DNA from: Gossypium raimondii
Lineage: Eukaryota > Streptophyta > Magnoliopsida > Malvales > Malvaceae
Length of the DNA stretch: 64,000 nt
Assembly: GCF_025698545.1 (NCBI RefSeq)
Contig: NC_068575.1
Span: 62,443,980 to 62,507,979, forward strand
Reading direction: 5' to 3'
Shown one piece after another: positions 62,501 through 64,000 of the stretch. The notes under the pieces were generated by a model. It was not told where the DNA came from and searched no databases. It saw only the letters and a program-made list of their open reading frames with translations. A program made the position numbers and the translations under genes. Positions within the stretch are counted from its first letter, which is position 1; every line of letters begins with the position of its first letter.

Positions 62501-64000
62501 CTAAATGGGTCTATTCCACCAGGCTTCCAGAATTTAGAGAGCTTAACCTATTTGTAAGTTTTATAATTGGGTTAAATCCCAAAATATTTGTTCATTTGTC
62601 ATCAAAGAATGTCTTATTAACATATTGATCATCTTTGGGTGTTTAGAAATCTATCCTTGAACAATTTCAAAGGCTGGGTACCTATCGAACTTGGACATAT
62701 CATTAATCTTGATACTTTGTAAGTGAATTAGCCTTTTACCCCCGCCCCCCCAAAAAAAAAAAAAAAAGTTTAGGTTTCTGTTCTATATTGAACTTCTTTG
62801 TGGGACGGTCGTGTTTGCAGGGATCTATCCGGAAACAACTTTTCAGGCCCTCTACCTGCTTCCATAGGTGAACTGGAGCATCTTCTTACACTGTGAGCTA
62901 CTCCGATGTATTATTTTTCCAATCCATGTTATTTTCTTACTAGTACGGTTCTTTAGTTTATTTTTACATTTGCAGGAACTTGAGTGATAACAAACTTGAT
63001 GGACAACTACCTGCTGAGTTTGGGAATCTCAGAAGCATACAAATCATGTAAGAAGGTTTTGTGACTTTAAGACCGGTTTCACAACCTATTTGATACTCTG
63101 AATAAACTTATCCGCATTTCCCTTTGTAGTGATCTCTCATTCAATAGTATAACTGGCAACATTCCTGTAGAGTTTGGTCAGCTGCAAAATATTGTCTCTC
63201 TGTAAGTTTGTTCCTTGTGCTTGATGGAGGTATTTATGTTCAGTGTTCTAGTTTTAAAGCTAATGCCATTAAGTCATTTTCCGAAATCACAGAATACTAA
63301 AGAACAACAAGTTGCAAGGTGAAATCCCTGAGCAGCTTACGAATTGTTTCAGTCTTACTAACCTGTAAGATTGTGTTCTGTTTTTCTTCTAATTTAGTTC
63401 ATTCTACGTTATTTCGGGATTGTTTCTGAATATGTTTAACTACTCCCCCAGGAATGTGTCGTACAATAACTTATCCGGCGTCGTACCTCCGACAAGGAAC
63501 TTCTCCCGGTTTTCATCCGATAGGTACGCGAGTTTACTCTTTTTTTTCGTTTTAAAAGCCCTCTCAGATTAGTTTATTAATTCGTTTATATATGGCTGTC
63601 AGCTTCCTAGGAAACCCAATGCTCTGTGGAGATTGGTTGGGATCAATCTGTGGCCCATCTATGCCAAAGTCTAGAGGTATCAACTTGTGATGTCATTGAG
63701 CTCATTTGAATATCCTTAACACTTCCTCTTGCTTTATGTTCTCGAGCAGTTTTCTCCCGAGCTGCTGTTGTTTGTATGACTTTGGGCTTCATCACTTTGG
63801 TGGCTATGACCGTTCTTGCGATTTATAAGTCGAACCAACAGAAGCAAGTGATGAAGGGTCCTATGAAATCTGTTGCGCATCCGCCGAAGCTGGTTGTTCT
63901 TCACATGGATATGGCTATTCATACGTTTGATGATATAATGAGATTCACTGATAATTTGAGTGATAAGTATATCATAGGCTATGGTGCTTCTAGCACGGTA
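59564..64000 (+). CDS. ERL1: ERECTA-like LRR receptor kinase (ERL1/ERL2 type), 5' part
   Basis: Partial: 24 exons are visible and the last (63750 on) runs off the window. Exon 1 is 59564-59681, exon 2 is 60103-60241; then LRR exons begin at 60339, 60492, 60638, 60805, 60976, 61174, 61328, 61514, 61674, 61860, 62006, 62178, 62323, 62482, 62647, 62821, 62976, 63130, 63293 and 63452, then 63603-63676. Signal peptide: LLVMVIAFLLLFLLCSHASS. The N-cap has LLDWDDV and CSWRGVFCDN. About 20 LRRs follow, one per 72-nt phase-2 exon except one of 69 nt. The transmembrane segment lies in VVCMTLGFITLVAMTVLAIY. The juxtamembrane has HMDMAIHTFDDIMR, then YIIGYGASSTV at the window edge. ERECTA-family kinases perceive EPF/EPFL peptides and control stomatal patterning, inflorescence and organ growth. 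No defect seen. Closer to ERL1/2 than to ERECTA by memory. Confidence 0.95.

Overview
This is 64 kb of AT-rich plant nuclear DNA. The gene set, the exon-intron structure and the kinds of repeat point to a dicot. I infer cotton (Gossypium) or a close Malvaceae relative because several dispersed repeats look like ones I associate with that genus; no database search was possible.

Layout. (1) 1-6.6 kb: a seven-exon SOC1/AGL42-type MADS-box gene (+). Its 3.6 kb first intron holds old retroelement debris, and introns 2 and 5 each hold a copy of the same MITE-like repeat. (2) 7.5-22 kb: a transposon nest. A TG...CA LTR-like element (7762-13281) is split by a second one (8698-11259). A third (17807-21132) sits inside a TTA-flanked DNA transposon (15053-21523). 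That transposon has captured exons, with their introns, of two host genes: the 24 kDa subunit of respiratory complex I (NDUFV2) and the TFIIH subunit TFB2/p52. (3) 22-25 kb: AT-rich DNA with a probable Ty3/gypsy LTR remnant. (4) 25-28.3 kb: a collapsed PPR gene (-), then a tandem pair of broken sulfotransferase genes (+), one interrupted by a 213-bp LTR-like insertion. (5) 29.3-30.7 kb: an intact single-exon 3-ketoacyl-CoA synthase (-). (6) 33.1-37.1 kb: a 14-exon DEAD-box RNA helicase RH7 (-). (7) 39.5-40.9 kb: an intact single-exon XLT2-like xyloglucan galactosyltransferase (-). (8) 42.6-46.9 kb: a 5'-truncated L1-type LINE (-) with an 18-bp target duplication. (9) 48-50.1 kb: two MITE-like elements. 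(10) 50.9-51.3 kb: a two-exon NEET iron-sulfur protein gene (-). (11) 52.3-53 kb: a decayed Myb/SANT-like gene fragment (-). (12) 53-59 kb: AT-rich intergenic DNA. (13) 59.6-64 kb: an ERECTA-like receptor kinase gene (+), running off the window after the start of its kinase domain.

The intact genes are ordinary, unlinked housekeeping and developmental genes: flowering-time control, very-long-chain fatty acid elongation, ribosome biogenesis, cell-wall synthesis, plastid Fe-S/redox homeostasis and stomatal or organ patterning. There is no operon-like or cluster logic.

The most unusual content is in the transposon nest. First, the chimeric multi-gene capture in the 15-21.5 kb element. Second, the three related LTR-like elements each carry a central tandem array whose units fold as short hairpins, and in one of them the stem bases change in compensating pairs from unit to unit.
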